The position numbers were made by a program, and so were the translations under genes. Shown one piece after another: positions 18,324 through 27,260 of a stretch of 56,859 nucleotides of DNA. Position 1 is the first letter of the stretch. Each line of letters opens with the position of its first letter. This stretch comes from Leptospirales bacterium. Lineage in GTDB: Bacteria > Spirochaetota > Leptospiria > Leptospirales > Leptonemataceae. The stretch lies in assembly GCA_016788865.1 (NCBI GenBank), contig JAEUSB010000061.1:1-56859 (forward strand), read 5' to 3'. Below the pieces are notes generated by a model. The model saw nothing but the letters and a program-made list of their open reading frames with translations. It did no database searches and had not been told where the DNA came from.

Positions 18324-19766
18324 GTGAAAGACGATATTTTCAAACAGATCATCAGGCGACGAGAGATTCAGAATGAGAAAGTCGTCGCAATCGCGCGCTT
18401 TACTTGCATTGGCGTCGCCATGTGTTTCGATATTATGGCACACTTCCATATCATCCACTTTACAGCCGTAGTGCCAACCGGCACGACCCTCGTGCTGGAT
18501 TTGCTCTTCGTTGTGGCATCGGGTACTATCCTCTTGTACGTTCTGAAATTTCCCTATTGGCCTTTTCTGAAGTTTGTTACAATCACAAGTGATTTCTTTT
18601 TTGCCGGCATGATGGTCCGTTTCGATCCTACAATTCCCAAGGAAGGCGACCTCGTTCCATGGATTGCGACCGTCGCAGCTATCTTCCTCTACACGTATAA
18701 CCTGCTCAGGTTTTCTCGGGCCGGCACACTGTACGCCGCTTTCCTGGCCGTGATATTCTTCCTGGCTTTTGGCCTGACTGCAGGGCAAAACCGAACGTCG
18801 GAACTGCTACCGCTGTTGATGGGTTTATTAATGACCCTCGGCATAGGCTATTCAATCACCCTGGCTAACTTGAAGATGATGAAGGAGGCGGATTCGAAGC
18901 GGATGATGGAACGGTTTCTTCCTCCCCAACTGGTCAATGAGATTTACACCGAACAAGAAAGTTTCTCCCCCGGAGGCAAATCCCAGGAAGTGACGATTGT
19001 TTTTTCGGATATTCGGTCATTCACTCAGATTTCTGAGTCAATGCAACCGTCGGACGTGGTATTGATGCTCAACGACTATCTCTCCGCAATGACGGACGTG
19101 ATATTCTCTCACACAGGGACCATTGATAAATTCATCGGAGATGCAATCATGACAGTGTATGGCGCGCCCAGGTCCGCACCCGATGACGCAGCGCGCGCTG
19201 TTCACACGGCCCTTGATATGCTCGACGCGGCAAAGGAAGTCAATGCAAGACATCCCGCACTGCCACAACCGCTCAAAATCGGGATCGGAATTCATACGGG
19301 TGAAGTTATCGTCGGGAACATTGGTTCGGAAAAAAGGCTCGATTACACTGTAATTGGCGACAATGTGAATCTGGCATCGCGCATCGAGGGGCTGACAAAA
19401 TACTTTGGATGCTCCGTCCTGGTTTCAGATGCCACAGTTGCGGCCCTTATTGCTGCGGATAAAGCCGGGCAGTTCATTTTTCGCAAGATTGGATCCGCTC
19501 GCGTGAAAGGGAAATCACACAGCATTGTCGTGCACGAACTAATGGGTTCTGCGAGTCCGGAGAATTCGGCCCTGCTTTCGTTAAAACATGAATTTGAAGA
19601 CGGCGTTGAAAGCTATTTACAAAGAGATTTCGCACATGCACTTTCGATCTTTCTCAAGCATCCGGGCGACTCTCCTTCGAGAGTGTACGCTGAGAGATGC
19701 AGAGTTTTCCAGCTCAATCCGCCAGCACCTGCGTGGGACGGTGTGCACGACATGCTGAATAAATAG
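18324..19766 (+). CDS. Membrane-bound class III nucleotide cyclase
   Basis: A 480-residue cyclase with about six N-terminal helices (residues 25-190) that are not of the DISM type. A short linker (RFLPPQLVNEIY) precedes the cyclase domain (about 220-400), with IVFSDIRSFTQIS, IDKFIGDAIMTVYG and DYTVIGDNVNLASRIEG. All catalytic and metal residues are in place. A TPR-like tail ends the protein. The GTG at 18324 is preferred because GGAAGG and GGGAAG precede it; a GTG at 18309 is the alternative. The preceding reductase is 122 nt away. Confidence 0.88.
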   Translation: MKDDIFKQIIRRREIQNEKVVAIARFTCIGVAMCFDIMAHFHIIHFTAVVPTGTTLVLDLLFVVASGTILLYVLKFPYWPFLKFVTITSDFFFAGMMVRFDPTIPKEGDLVPWIATVAAIFLYTYNLLRFSRAGTLYAAFLAVIFFLAFGLTAGQNRTSELLPLLMGLLMTLGIGYSITLANLKMMKEADSKRMMERFLPPQLVNEIYTEQESFSPGGKSQEVTIVFSDIRSFTQISESMQPSDVVLMLNDYLSAMTDVIFSHTGTIDKFIGDAIMTVYGAPRSAPDDAARAVHTALDMLDAAKEVNARHPALPQPLKIGIGIHTGEVIVGNIGSEKRLDYTVIGDNVNLASRIEGLTKYFGCSVLVSDATVAALIAADKAGQFIFRKIGSARVKGKSHSIVVHELMGSASPENSALLSLKHEFEDGVESYLQRDFAHALSIFLKHPGDSPSRVYAERCRVFQLNPPAPAWDGVHDMLNK

Positions 19767-19872
19767 CGACATCTTGTGTCGATCCCAGGTCGGATCAAAG
19801 TCAAGTCAGGAATTCATGCAACGATTGTATCTCGGCATCTTGACAGAATCGGAATAGAATCCATGACGTGCC

Positions 19873-20211
19873 ATGGAAATGTTAGCAGAAGAGCGCGAGA
19901 ACGCCGTGATCGTGCGACTCGCAGGTGAAATTGACTTATACAACGCCCCGGATCTACGACAGCTTTTGTCAGAGCAAATCAGGAAGGGAAATACGCGAAT
20001 TGTCCTCGATATGAATCGAATTTCTTATGTAGATTCATCTGGCCTGGGTGTCCTGATTTCTGCTACCACGGAAGCCACCAAGCGTGGAGGAGGACTCAAA
20101 CTCGTTTCGCTCAGCCAGAATGTGCGCGCCGTAATAGATCTGGTGCGATTGAATGCGATGTTCCCGGTGTATTCGTCCGAAAACGACGCCATGTCCGCCT
20201 TCCCGGCATAG
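19873..20211 (+). CDS. STAS-domain anti-sigma factor antagonist
   Basis: A 112-residue single STAS domain of the SpoIIAA/RsbV kind. It has the conserved VRLAGEIDLYNAPDLRQLL strand-helix and the phosphorylation loop DSSGLGVL, where the first or second Ser would be phosphorylated by an anti-sigma kinase and dephosphorylated by a SpoIIE-type enzyme. The phosphatase at 7531 is a candidate, though an RsbW-like kinase is absent here. No ribosome site is evident, and either of two close ATGs could be used. A decayed second copy lies at 21331. Confidence 0.92.
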   Translation: MEMLAEERENAVIVRLAGEIDLYNAPDLRQLLSEQIRKGNTRIVLDMNRISYVDSSGLGVLISATTEATKRGGGLKLVSLSQNVRAVIDLVRLNAMFPVYSSENDAMSAFPA

Positions 20212-20285
20212 CAACTGTATGGATTTTGTGCATCCACCGCGGGTGGAAACCCTTGACATGTATTCGCAAATTGATCAGTAAGATC

Positions 20286-21305
20286 ATGGCCGTACTCTGC
20301 AGGATTGTATCCGTTCTATTCATCTTCTCCGCAGTTGGCCTTCGCGGTGAGTCACCATCCACATACTTGCAGGCCAGGGAACCGGAGACAGCGTATTCTC
20401 TGAGCCTGCCCATTCCGCGCGACAGACCAGGGTTTACTTACTCGACATATGAGCCAACGACGTTTGCCCAACTTTCTGCGTTTGCGCCGGACAAAGAGAA
20501 ACGCCACGGACTTGCTATCTTCGGCACGCGTCGCAGATTGGTTCTGACGCTCCCGGCGCATCCCACGCCCGGACTCACCGACGACCAGAGGATGTCGCGG
20601 GATGCATGCGGAAAGATTTTTCCCACACTAAAGACTCTGCCCCTGCACAATCACAAACTTCCGATCGAGATTGGCGGTAAGAAATTTCTTCTGTTGTTTC
20701 AATCGCAGATTGTGCCTTACCTGGAACGCGAGGCAAAGCCCGGTCAGAATGTAATTCTATTCGCATTTCACGCTACCTATGATGATGTCGAAAAGGAGCA
20801 TTTGCTTCTAGTCGCTGAGTTCTACGTGCCTCCGGAAAGTGCGACTACAGCCCAGCGGGAGGAGCAACAAACGCAAATCGCCACCTTCGCCCAGCTTGCA
20901 AAGGCAGATGCAACTGACCTTAAATCTACTGCCGCTTCGCCCGGAAGCCATTTGTATCGTGAGATGCTGCAACTCGATCTACCTGAGAGACCGGACATCG
21001 AGCCTTTGTCAGAAGCCGGCAAGATGGAGCTCGAGGCTTTCGTCAAGCTTGTAAACCTCAAGGAGGCTCTTGCCGCCGATTGCACGCACGAAACTATGCT
21101 CACCGTGGAAGGGCAGAGGTTTCGACTAATCTGGGCTTCGAGGAGCGCAGCGTTATACGCGCGCAATCGCAACGTCCCAAACACGACCCATACAGTTATG
21201 GCAGCCAACGGACTGTTGAGCGATTTCACTAAAATCCATACCCTTGTGGTATTCACGTACGGGTACAAGACTGTTTTCCCAGAAAACACGGGGAAATGGG
21301 AGTAG
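20286..21305 (+). CDS. Hypothetical secreted protein
   Basis: A protein of about 339 residues beginning with a clear signal peptide (AVLCRIVSVLFIFSAVGLRG) if the ATG at 20286 is used. A TTG or GTG further upstream would add 20 residues unlike a signal. The remainder looks soluble, with no membrane helix. Two internal sections resemble each other loosely (KKFLLLFQSQIVPYLEREAK and QRFRLIWASRSAALYARNRN), which suggests an internal duplication. No family is recognised. It sits between the STAS gene and its decayed copy. Confidence 0.65.
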   Translation: MAVLCRIVSVLFIFSAVGLRGESPSTYLQAREPETAYSLSLPIPRDRPGFTYSTYEPTTFAQLSAFAPDKEKRHGLAIFGTRRRLVLTLPAHPTPGLTDDQRMSRDACGKIFPTLKTLPLHNHKLPIEIGGKKFLLLFQSQIVPYLEREAKPGQNVILFAFHATYDDVEKEHLLLVAEFYVPPESATTAQREEQQTQIATFAQLAKADATDLKSTAASPGSHLYREMLQLDLPERPDIEPLSEAGKMELEAFVKLVNLKEALAADCTHETMLTVEGQRFRLIWASRSAALYARNRNVPNTTHTVMAANGLLSDFTKIHTLVVFTYGYKTVFPENTGKWE

Positions 21306-21330
21306 CCAGACCTATCCGCAAGTTCCTTCC

Positions 21331-21420
21331 GTCAGATCAAGAACGGAATTACGCGTGTCCGCGAGATGAATCGGATTTCTCACGTAGATCAATCTGGCCT
21401 CGGGTGTCCTGATTTCCGCA
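21331..21420 (+). pseudogene. Decayed fragment of a STAS-domain gene
   Basis: This stretch aligns with the core of the STAS gene at about 19965-20055. Shared words include ATGAATCG, GGATTTCT/GAATTTCT, GTAGAT and TCTGGCCT, then GGTGTCCTGATTTC. Small insertions and deletions shift the frame across the phosphorylation loop, so it is no longer coding. It appears to be the remnant of a tandem or ectopic duplication. Confidence 0.75.
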
Positions 21421-21462
21421 ATTGGATAACGTCTGAATTTCACTTGTCGAGAAAGGAGAACA

Positions 21463-22002
21463 ATGATGCAGATGATGCCAATGGAAGACCTCCGCCAATC
21501 CTTTCTCCAGACCGTGGGTCTCAAAGATTTCAAAAGATTCCTGGCCGGATTGCGCAGCAAAACACGTCTCTTAGCCTGGCAAGAAACCCTGTGGAAAACT
21601 TTTCAATCGAAGGAGCCCAGGGCTCCTTCGGAGTATTCGGACATTGTGCGCGCCCTTGTCAGACCGGACAGGATTCCGGTTACCAGGTCACAGTTTCTAG
21701 CCAATCCGGTCGAATACTGGCATTCTCCCTATTTTGAGGTCGAGACTGAATGGCTCGCGGCCGCCTGGGAGAACGAGGAATTCCGCGATAGCGTTTGCTA
21801 CGAAATATCGAATTCCGTGAGCAAGACGGGAGAGTTCAATCTTTGCGCCATCACGGTTGAGGCACTGGCCGGTGTTCTTTCATCCGAGCAAGCGTATTCG
21901 CTATATCAATACGTCGCCAGGAATGCGGAGCGTTCTCGAAAGGAATGGAGTCCAGCTTTCTTTCGATTCTTTCCCCAGGCGCAAGGGAAAATTTCATCCT
22001 GA
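21463..22002 (+). CDS. Hypothetical protein
   Basis: A 179-residue soluble, helix-rich protein without signal peptide. It has a good ribosome site (AAGGAG) just before paired ATG codons at 21463 and 21466. Aromatic-rich segments such as PVEYWHSPYFEVETEWLAAAW stand out. No family is recognised. The STAS remnant lies directly upstream and has no apparent link to it. Confidence 0.6.
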   Translation: MMQMMPMEDLRQSFLQTVGLKDFKRFLAGLRSKTRLLAWQETLWKTFQSKEPRAPSEYSDIVRALVRPDRIPVTRSQFLANPVEYWHSPYFEVETEWLAAAWENEEFRDSVCYEISNSVSKTGEFNLCAITVEALAGVLSSEQAYSLYQYVARNAERSRKEWSPAFFRFFPQAQGKISS

Positions 22003-22278
22003 CTCCGGTCGGAGTTCTGAAAGTTCGGCACATCAAGTTCAGATGCGAGTGTTCGTGATCATGAAGGACAAATCGAGGTGCAATTCTAATTGGCGCGGGA
22101 AGCCCAGGCCGTTCATCGCAGAACATTTTCTGGAAGCACAATTGTGCTCCGGTGAACATGCTTGCTCTGAACCACAAGAGGGTCGCTGAATGCGATGCCA
22201 TTGCAGCCGACCTGCGCGAAATTTGCTTCCCCGGCGAATCTGCGAACTGCCGATCGCCTGACGCAGAATGAACGGCGG
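22003..22278. other. Short non-coding convergent gap
   Basis: About 276 nt between two convergent genes. I see no reading frame with a start signal, no strong hairpin and no known element. Confidence 0.4.
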
Positions 22279-23379
22279 TCAGAGAAAACCAAACCGCCCG
22301 GCAATACCAATGAGTGCGGCATAAAGGAGCACTATGGGAATCAAGGGATCGAGAACAAGGCTGTCTTTCTTCTTTCTTTGAGCTGGCAACTCGGGAATCC
22401 CCGTCTGTTGGGCAAGGTATTGCAGAATGCTGAGCGCAATCCACGGTTCCGCTATGAACGGACTCACTTTGCAAAAACCAGAATTGGTTTGTAGCAAAAC
22501 CTGAACACCCCGATCAACGAAGGGTATTGCATGGTGACCCTTGACCGTGAGCTGCCGCACCGGTTGGACCCGCAGTCCTGTTACATCCCGCGGACTGGTT
22601 CGCAATGGCCCCCATCCCACAGCATATCTTCTGTCCTGCATGAAAAAGTGCCTTTTTCGCAGGAGCCGGAAGGTGGCTGATACAAGAACTGATGCAAGCC
22701 CGATCAACAAGAATGGCCTGAATACGTGAACTGCCCGGTTGGCGGGAGGCTGACGTCCGCGTGCCATTTCAAAACCGGCGACACTGCCGATCATCAATAC
22801 AATCCAGAAACAGAACAACCCCAGACCCAGCGAAACTTTCTCGAACGGATTGCGCTCAACGAGCAGCATTTGTGCCCTATGGTTCTCAACCCTCACGTAG
22901 ACAAGGGCAAGGGCATCCGCCCCTCCGGAGACTGATGGTTTCGGAAAACTATCAGAATTCCGAATAACGTCCATGACGGCCTCATGAAACTCGCCAAATC
23001 GCTCGAGGCCGCGTGGCACAAGGACAGTAAAACTATCATCCTGGCGCAACGAGAGGCCGGCTTCAATCTGAACTGCAGTAACGCGCCCCAGATCTAATGT
23101 CCAGTTCTCCCCCCGCTCCCAGAACCTGCGTCCAGACAGGTGAAACTCCCTTGTTTCCCACGGTTTGAGGTAGAAACTCAAGGCAAGGTACAGGGGCACT
23201 AGAATCGAGAGCGCCAGAAGGAAAGCGTACAGTTCACTTTCTTCCAATCCGTCGAGACTCGCAAGTATCCCAATACCGACAAAGACCAGTAACAGGAAAA
23301 CGCCCCCTGCAACCATTCTGAGGGTTGCCCTGCGTGCGCTCTCCGTGCTCGTCCGCCAGACCATATTTTGATGGGTCAA
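22279..23379 (-). CDS. Hypothetical membrane protein (PH-like segments)
   Basis: A 366-residue protein with paired membrane helices at about 22-67 and 178-235, and one more near the C-terminus (LIPIVLLYAALIGIAG). Between them are two beta-rich cytoplasmic segments (FHLSGRRFWERGENWTLDL, MQDRRYAVGWGPLRTSPRDV). Such a layout resembles bacterial PH-domain membrane proteins, but the match is only structural in feel. No function is assigned. Confidence 0.6.
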   Translation of the reverse strand: MTHQNMVWRTSTESARRATLRMVAGGVFLLLVFVGIGILASLDGLEESELYAFLLALSILVPLYLALSFYLKPWETREFHLSGRRFWERGENWTLDLGRVTAVQIEAGLSLRQDDSFTVLVPRGLERFGEFHEAVMDVIRNSDSFPKPSVSGGADALALVYVRVENHRAQMLLVERNPFEKVSLGLGLFCFWIVLMIGSVAGFEMARGRQPPANRAVHVFRPFLLIGLASVLVSATFRLLRKRHFFMQDRRYAVGWGPLRTSPRDVTGLRVQPVRQLTVKGHHAIPFVDRGVQVLLQTNSGFCKVSPFIAEPWIALSILQYLAQQTGIPELPAQRKKKDSLVLDPLIPIVLLYAALIGIAGRFGFL

Positions 23380-23513
23380 TGGACCTACCGAGAGTCAAGC
23401 GATCGTCGGATTATTGGACTCGAATTTGTGTTTTTGTACGGCGCTCGGAAAACCTTTCAATGCCAGAGTCACAAACCAGCAAACTCCAGGTATCTCAGTT
23501 CTGAATACTGCGG

Positions 23514-23948
23514 TCACAGGGGAATAAAAGTGAACTCGTCTGAAATGATGTTCTGTTCGATCAGGTATCGATCGAGCATTTGCGCAGCAACCACAAGCTT
23601 ATGTGACTTCTCGGTTGTGGATAAAGCACTGAGAAATACAGAAACTCCTCGCGCCAGGTCGTGCGATTCCCGGTCGTCATTCGACGAATTGACGAACCGG
23701 TTCCAACTAACTATCGCCTCCGATGCCACCGAGCCAGGGTACATTTGACAGATCATGATTTCACCCAATTCCATTGCGTTCAGGTGATTTATCGGAAGTG
23801 CCAACCTTTGCAATGCGGCCTCAAAGACTAACTCCAGCTCCTGCATTCCTGCGGCTGCGTCCTTTGTCTTATCAGCAACATTCTCCAGAATACTCAAAAC
23901 CAATGAGAAGTCCACGCCCGTTTCAATCTGAGACTTTTCTTTTGACAT
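23514..23948 (-). CDS. Hypothetical protein
   Basis: A 144-residue acidic, mainly helical soluble protein with no recognised motif. No clear ribosome site precedes its ATG. It follows the same strand as the 22279 gene with a 134-nt gap. Coding-like composition is the only support. Confidence 0.5.
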   Translation of the reverse strand: MSKEKSQIETGVDFSLVLSILENVADKTKDAAAGMQELELVFEAALQRLALPINHLNAMELGEIMICQMYPGSVASEAIVSWNRFVNSSNDDRESHDLARGVSVFLSALSTTEKSHKLVVAAQMLDRYLIEQNIISDEFTFIPL

Positions 23949-24154
23949 CCGGATTTCAGACTCGTCGACCTGCCAACAAATGTCGAGTCAATTCATTCAG
24001 TATCTGGCGATGACGTTGCGAAGACACCATGATCGTCAAAACACACTTGACTCTCAGCCACAACAAAACGTGTATTGGGTACCCTGATCCTTTCATGAGA
24101 GAGAGGAGAGCATCCGGGTCAGAGTGAACAGTACAGCCAGAAGGGAGAGCTTTG

Positions 24155-25003
24155 ATGACAGGGATGGCCCACGACGAGCGAATCGGAAACTACTTTGACC
24201 AGTGTAAGGTCGACTACCGTTTCTGTTGGTCCCTGGATAGATCGAAATGCATGAACTACGGCCTCTGGACCCGCGAGGTCAAGAATCTCTGGATGGCCAA
24301 CCAGAGACAAATCCAACATATGGTATCGCTGGGCAGCATTCGCACGGGACAGAAACTTCTGGATGCAGGTTGCGGATTCGGCGGCCCTGCGGCGGCACTG
24401 GCGGATCTTGGCTGCAACGTTGTGGCCATCGATGCAAATCCACGCCACATAGCGTTTGCCCGGGAATGGACGCAACCGCTCCCTTTCGCACAGCGAATTG
24501 AATTCGAACTCGCCGACTATTGTCGGACGCGCTTTGACGATTCTAGTTTTGATATCGTATGGGCGCTGGAAAGCGTATGCTACGCAAAGGACAAGCAAGC
24601 TTTTTTGAACGAGGCCTTTCGGGTACTGAGACCAGGCGGCTCATTAATTATGGCAGACGGATTCGAAAATCTTTCACCCACTTCCAGAAGAGATCAGCGC
24701 ACTTATGATGACTGGCTGCAAGGTTGGGCACTCCCTTCGCTCTTCCCTGTTCATCGAGTCAAATCGATGGCACAAAATGCCGGCTTTCGGGACGTTAATG
24801 TACGCAGCTACAAACGGTTCGCATTGCAATCGTCGCAAAGGCTGTATTTCATGTCGCTACCAGCGCTCCCGATTTCGAGGACCCTGGAATGGCTTGGGAT
24901 GCGAACATCCGTGCAAACGGGGAATGTCATTGGTGCCCGCGCACAGTATCAGGCGTTGCGCAAGGATCTCTGGGACTACTGCATAGCCAGATTTCGAAAA
25001 TAG
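24155..25003 (+). CDS. SAM-dependent methyltransferase
   Basis: A 282-residue class I methyltransferase. Motif I is LLDAGCGFGGPAAAL, with the acidic AIDANP end of strand 2, the FELADYC loop, and the post-I DIVWALESVCY region followed by FRVLRPGGSLIMAD. The layout resembles enzymes acting on lipids or small metabolites (tocopherol, sterol or cyclopropane type), but the substrate is not clear. The ATG at 24155 is chosen because AGGGAG lies 7 nt before it. FliL follows after 41 nt and may be cotranscribed. Confidence 0.85.
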   Translation: MTGMAHDERIGNYFDQCKVDYRFCWSLDRSKCMNYGLWTREVKNLWMANQRQIQHMVSLGSIRTGQKLLDAGCGFGGPAAALADLGCNVVAIDANPRHIAFAREWTQPLPFAQRIEFELADYCRTRFDDSSFDIVWALESVCYAKDKQAFLNEAFRVLRPGGSLIMADGFENLSPTSRRDQRTYDDWLQGWALPSLFPVHRVKSMAQNAGFRDVNVRSYKRFALQSSQRLYFMSLPALPISRTLEWLGMRTSVQTGNVIGARAQYQALRKDLWDYCIARFRK

Positions 25004-25044
25004 GCCTCAGCGAGCTACGAACAATACCATTATCGAGGAAAACA

Positions 25045-25509
25045 ATGGAAAAGAAAAAGAAACTCATCCTGGCATTCGTGATTGGAATCCCAATCCTCGC
25101 TGTTCTCAGTCTAACTGTAGTGCCTGTCGTCATATACTATTTGGCCCTTTCCTCGACCCGAGCTCAATACAAAGACCTCTCTAAACCGACAAGGCCGGAC
25201 GAGGATCTGGCCATGTTTGCTTTTGCAGGTGAATTCAAGATGCCGACGCTGGACAACCCGCCGCACTTTGTTAGGGCGCGCATAACCCTGGGCTATCAGA
25301 AGGAATCAGCCCTGACCAACGAATTAACGGAGCGCCAGGAACAGATGAGAAATATCCTCAACCTCATTCTTGCGGGGAAGCGGAGGGACCAAATTTCAAC
25401 CGTTGAGCAGCAGCTTGAATTGCGCGAAGAAATGAAGCAATCGCTCAACCACATTCTTTCGAGTGGAAAAATCCAGGACGTGTACTTTAGTGAATTTGGC
25501 GTACGATAG
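25045..25509 (+). CDS. fliL: FliL-like flagellar basal-body protein
   Basis: A 154-residue protein with a short cytoplasmic KKKK start, one membrane helix (LILAFVIGIPILAVLSLTVV) and a periplasmic FliL domain. The family pattern is visible in RARITLGYQKE, QMRNILNLIL, LELREEMKQSLNHIL and the final VYFSEFGVR. FliL forms rings round the stator of the flagellar motor. No other flagellar gene is nearby, so this is an orphan or accessory copy. GAGG lies just before the ATG. Confidence 0.8.
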   Translation: MEKKKKLILAFVIGIPILAVLSLTVVPVVIYYLALSSTRAQYKDLSKPTRPDEDLAMFAFAGEFKMPTLDNPPHFVRARITLGYQKESALTNELTERQEQMRNILNLILAGKRRDQISTVEQQLELREEMKQSLNHILSSGKIQDVYFSEFGVR

Positions 25510-25548
25510 ATTTGCCTGATCAAAGTAACCAACCATCAAATACTAACA

Positions 25549-25974
25549 GTGGATCCAAACATCAAGACCATATCAGTTTACTCGGAGTTGGATCAACTGT
25601 CAGACGCCATCCTGAAGGAATACTACGCGGGCTACAAGGTGAACCTGGAACCGCCACAAAATCTGACCCGGTCGCAGATCCTACAAATTCTGGAATCCCT
25701 TCCGGAGGGCGGAGCCATCGAATTCTTTGAATACAGGGATGGAAGTTGGATCAATGATTGGTCCGGACTCTTTACCACAACACAAAGACTGGATGAGGCT
25801 TTTGCTTTCAAAGGGGGCAATCATGGACGATCTTCATCCTGGAGGAAAATTTCCACATCGGATCTAGCAGATTTCATTCTAGCTAACTTGCGCCAGCCAG
25901 ATGCTTTCTTACAAGTCGGCCGCGCTGATCGGCCTGTGAGAAACTGGCATTCTTCGTATCTGGACGAACTCTAA
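25549..25974 (+). CDS. Hypothetical protein
   Basis: A 141-residue soluble protein opening at a GTG with no visible ribosome site. It contains LTRSQILQILESLPEGGAI and a Gly/Ser-rich middle. No family is recognised. It lies 39 nt after fliL and ends just before a strong hairpin, which fits the last gene of a transcript. Confidence 0.5.
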   Translation: MDPNIKTISVYSELDQLSDAILKEYYAGYKVNLEPPQNLTRSQILQILESLPEGGAIEFFEYRDGSWINDWSGLFTTTQRLDEAFAFKGGNHGRSSSWRKISTSDLADFILANLRQPDAFLQVGRADRPVRNWHSSYLDEL

Positions 25975-25983
25975 TCGGAGTGT

Positions 25984-26026
25984 ATAGGCGGAAAACGTAA
26001 CAACGAATTCCGCCTATCGTTGGTTT
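25984..26026 (+). terminator. Hairpin terminator after the fliL region
   Basis: A perfect 10-bp stem, ATAGGCGGAA with TTCCGCCTAT, encloses a 14-nt loop and is followed by a GGTTTTA stretch. It starts 10 nt after the stop of the preceding gene. The T tract is short, so efficiency is uncertain. Confidence 0.6.
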
Positions 26027-26051
26027 TACATGATCTACAAGAAATCGCAGA

Positions 26052-26228
26052 CTATAGCTCTTCGATTTCCTTTAGAAGCGCATCGACCTGGGCTTGTGCA
26101 TCTGCCGGTGAAACAACTTCCTCCGGTGTGTTCTGAGTCATTTCCGGGCTTTTTTCCTTTCCGGGGCAGCCGGTCACGAGCAACACGGATAGTATCAAGA
26201 GAAAGAAAGGTACGATTTTACGATTCAT
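26052..26228 (-). CDS. Small lipoprotein
   Basis: A 58-residue protein. The N-terminus is a textbook lipoprotein signal (NRKIVPFFLLILSVLLVTGC) and the mature part is short, acidic and ends in a helix (AQAQVDALLKEIEEL). AGGAGA lies before the ATG, which overlaps the TGA of the upstream gene as ATGA, so translation is coupled. The partner gene encodes a charged helical periplasmic protein, and the two may act together. No family is recognised. Confidence 0.75.
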   Translation of the reverse strand: MNRKIVPFFLLILSVLLVTGCPGKEKSPEMTQNTPEEVVSPADAQAQVDALLKEIEEL

Positions 26229-26623
26229 TTTGTTTCTCCTGCAGGTGAGACTGACTCGGAAGCTGCTTTCACTTCTTCGTCGGTAATCTTAAGTTTCTTT
26301 TTTTTCTCGGCCAGCTTTGCCTCGGCCTTTGCTATGGATTTACGAATGTTAGCCGCAGCCTCTGTATTCCCTTTTGCATCGAGCTTGTCTGCGACCTCTT
26401 TCAGGTGCGCAATCTTCTTCTGGAGAGCAGCCGTCCTGCGGGCCTGTGCTTCTTTCTTTCCGTGCGCCTTATCTTTCTTTTCTTTCTTTTCCTCGGCCTT
26501 TTCTTTGGCCTGGTCCCGCTTTTCGTGGGCCTGCTCGCGTTTTTCTTTGGCTTTGTCTGGTTGTGCAAAGACACCTGTAACCAGGGCCAATGATAATGCG
26601 AGTAAGAGCGAAGTTACTTTCAT
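26225..26623 (-). CDS. Lys/Glu-rich helical periplasmic protein
   Basis: A 132-residue protein with a Sec signal (KVTSLLLALSLALVTGVFA). The mature part is a long charged helix: repeated KEKREQAHEKRDQAKEK-type heptads, then a second helical half (AAANIRKSIAKAEAKL). It probably forms a coiled coil in the periplasm, perhaps as a structural or chaperone-like protein. Its low complexity makes the antisense strand look coding too, but the signal peptide and coupled lipoprotein favour this strand. Confidence 0.7.
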   Translation of the reverse strand: MKVTSLLLALSLALVTGVFAQPDKAKEKREQAHEKRDQAKEKAEEKKEKKDKAHGKKEAQARRTAALQKKIAHLKEVADKLDAKGNTEAAANIRKSIAKAEAKLAEKKKKLKITDEEVKAASESVSPAGETK

Positions 26624-26786
26624 CTTGATCTCCTATCTCAGATTTTCTACAGACTAGGATATCCGTTCATCGAAAATGCGCAAGACCTTTAGCCTTGCCG
26701 AATCGACCCCGGAGGGGGCAAGCGGCGGCGGATTCAACACTCTTGACGGCCTGTTAAAGACAAATCTGAAATGAAAGGGTATGGGG

Positions 26787-27167
26787 TTAGACTTGCACAC
26801 CGCTCATTAGCAAGTGATACATCAGGCTTCCCGAATGAACTGGCTTGGGAAAGACACAGCGAATGAAGGGAACATCGGCCGCCCGTTCTGCTACTTCATT
26901 GGTAATATGTCCGCTCAGTAAGAATACCGGAAAGCCCAGATTCCCGGTCCTCCGTTTGCATTCCTCAAGGAGCTGAAACCCATCCATGTCGGGCATCTGG
27001 AGATCCAGAAGGGCGAATAACGGAGTTGGCTCTATGCGGAGCATTAGCTCAAGCCCCTCCGCTGCTGAAGGAATTTTGACCACTTTCCAATTTGGATTCA
27101 GGCTTTGAACAATGGCCTCCGCAACGTTAAGCGACACAATGTCATCATCGATAAGCAAAACCGGTCT
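26787..27167 (-). CDS. Single-domain response regulator
   Basis: A 126-residue receiver domain. The acidic pair is in LLIDDDI, the phospho-acceptor Asp in LLDLQMPDMDG, the Ser switch in VFLLSGH and the Lys in FPKPV. There is no output domain. The ATG at 27167 (MRPVLLIDDD) is preferred over an upstream start at 27245, since the latter adds a tail unlike the family. It lies 93 nt after the giant cyclase and probably belongs to the same kinase operon, making it a likely phosphorylation target of the two kinases upstream. Confidence 0.85.
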   Translation of the reverse strand, partial: RPVLLIDDDIVSLNVAEAIVQSLNPNWKVVKIPSAAEGLELMLRIEPTPLFALLDLQMPDMDGFQLLEECKRRTGNLGFPVFLLSGHITNEVAERAADVPFIRCVFPKPVHSGSLMYHLLMSGVQV

Positions 27168-27260
27168 CATAACGGTGTCAGGACGTAGCCGGGGAAATGA
27201 GATGCAACTAAAATATTCAGGAGCGTTTGCCGTTAAGTAAGCCATTTGGCTTACAAAGAA

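Noticed and set aside
19830..19872. TTGACA at 19840 as a -35 box for the STAS gene
   Set aside because: The only good -10 candidate (TAGAAT) is about 8 nt away, too close for a sigma-70 promoter.
26334..26657. Long plus-strand frames opposite the Lys/Glu-rich protein
   Set aside because: They are the mirror of a low-complexity coding strand; the minus strand has the signal peptide, ribosome site and a coupled lipoprotein.
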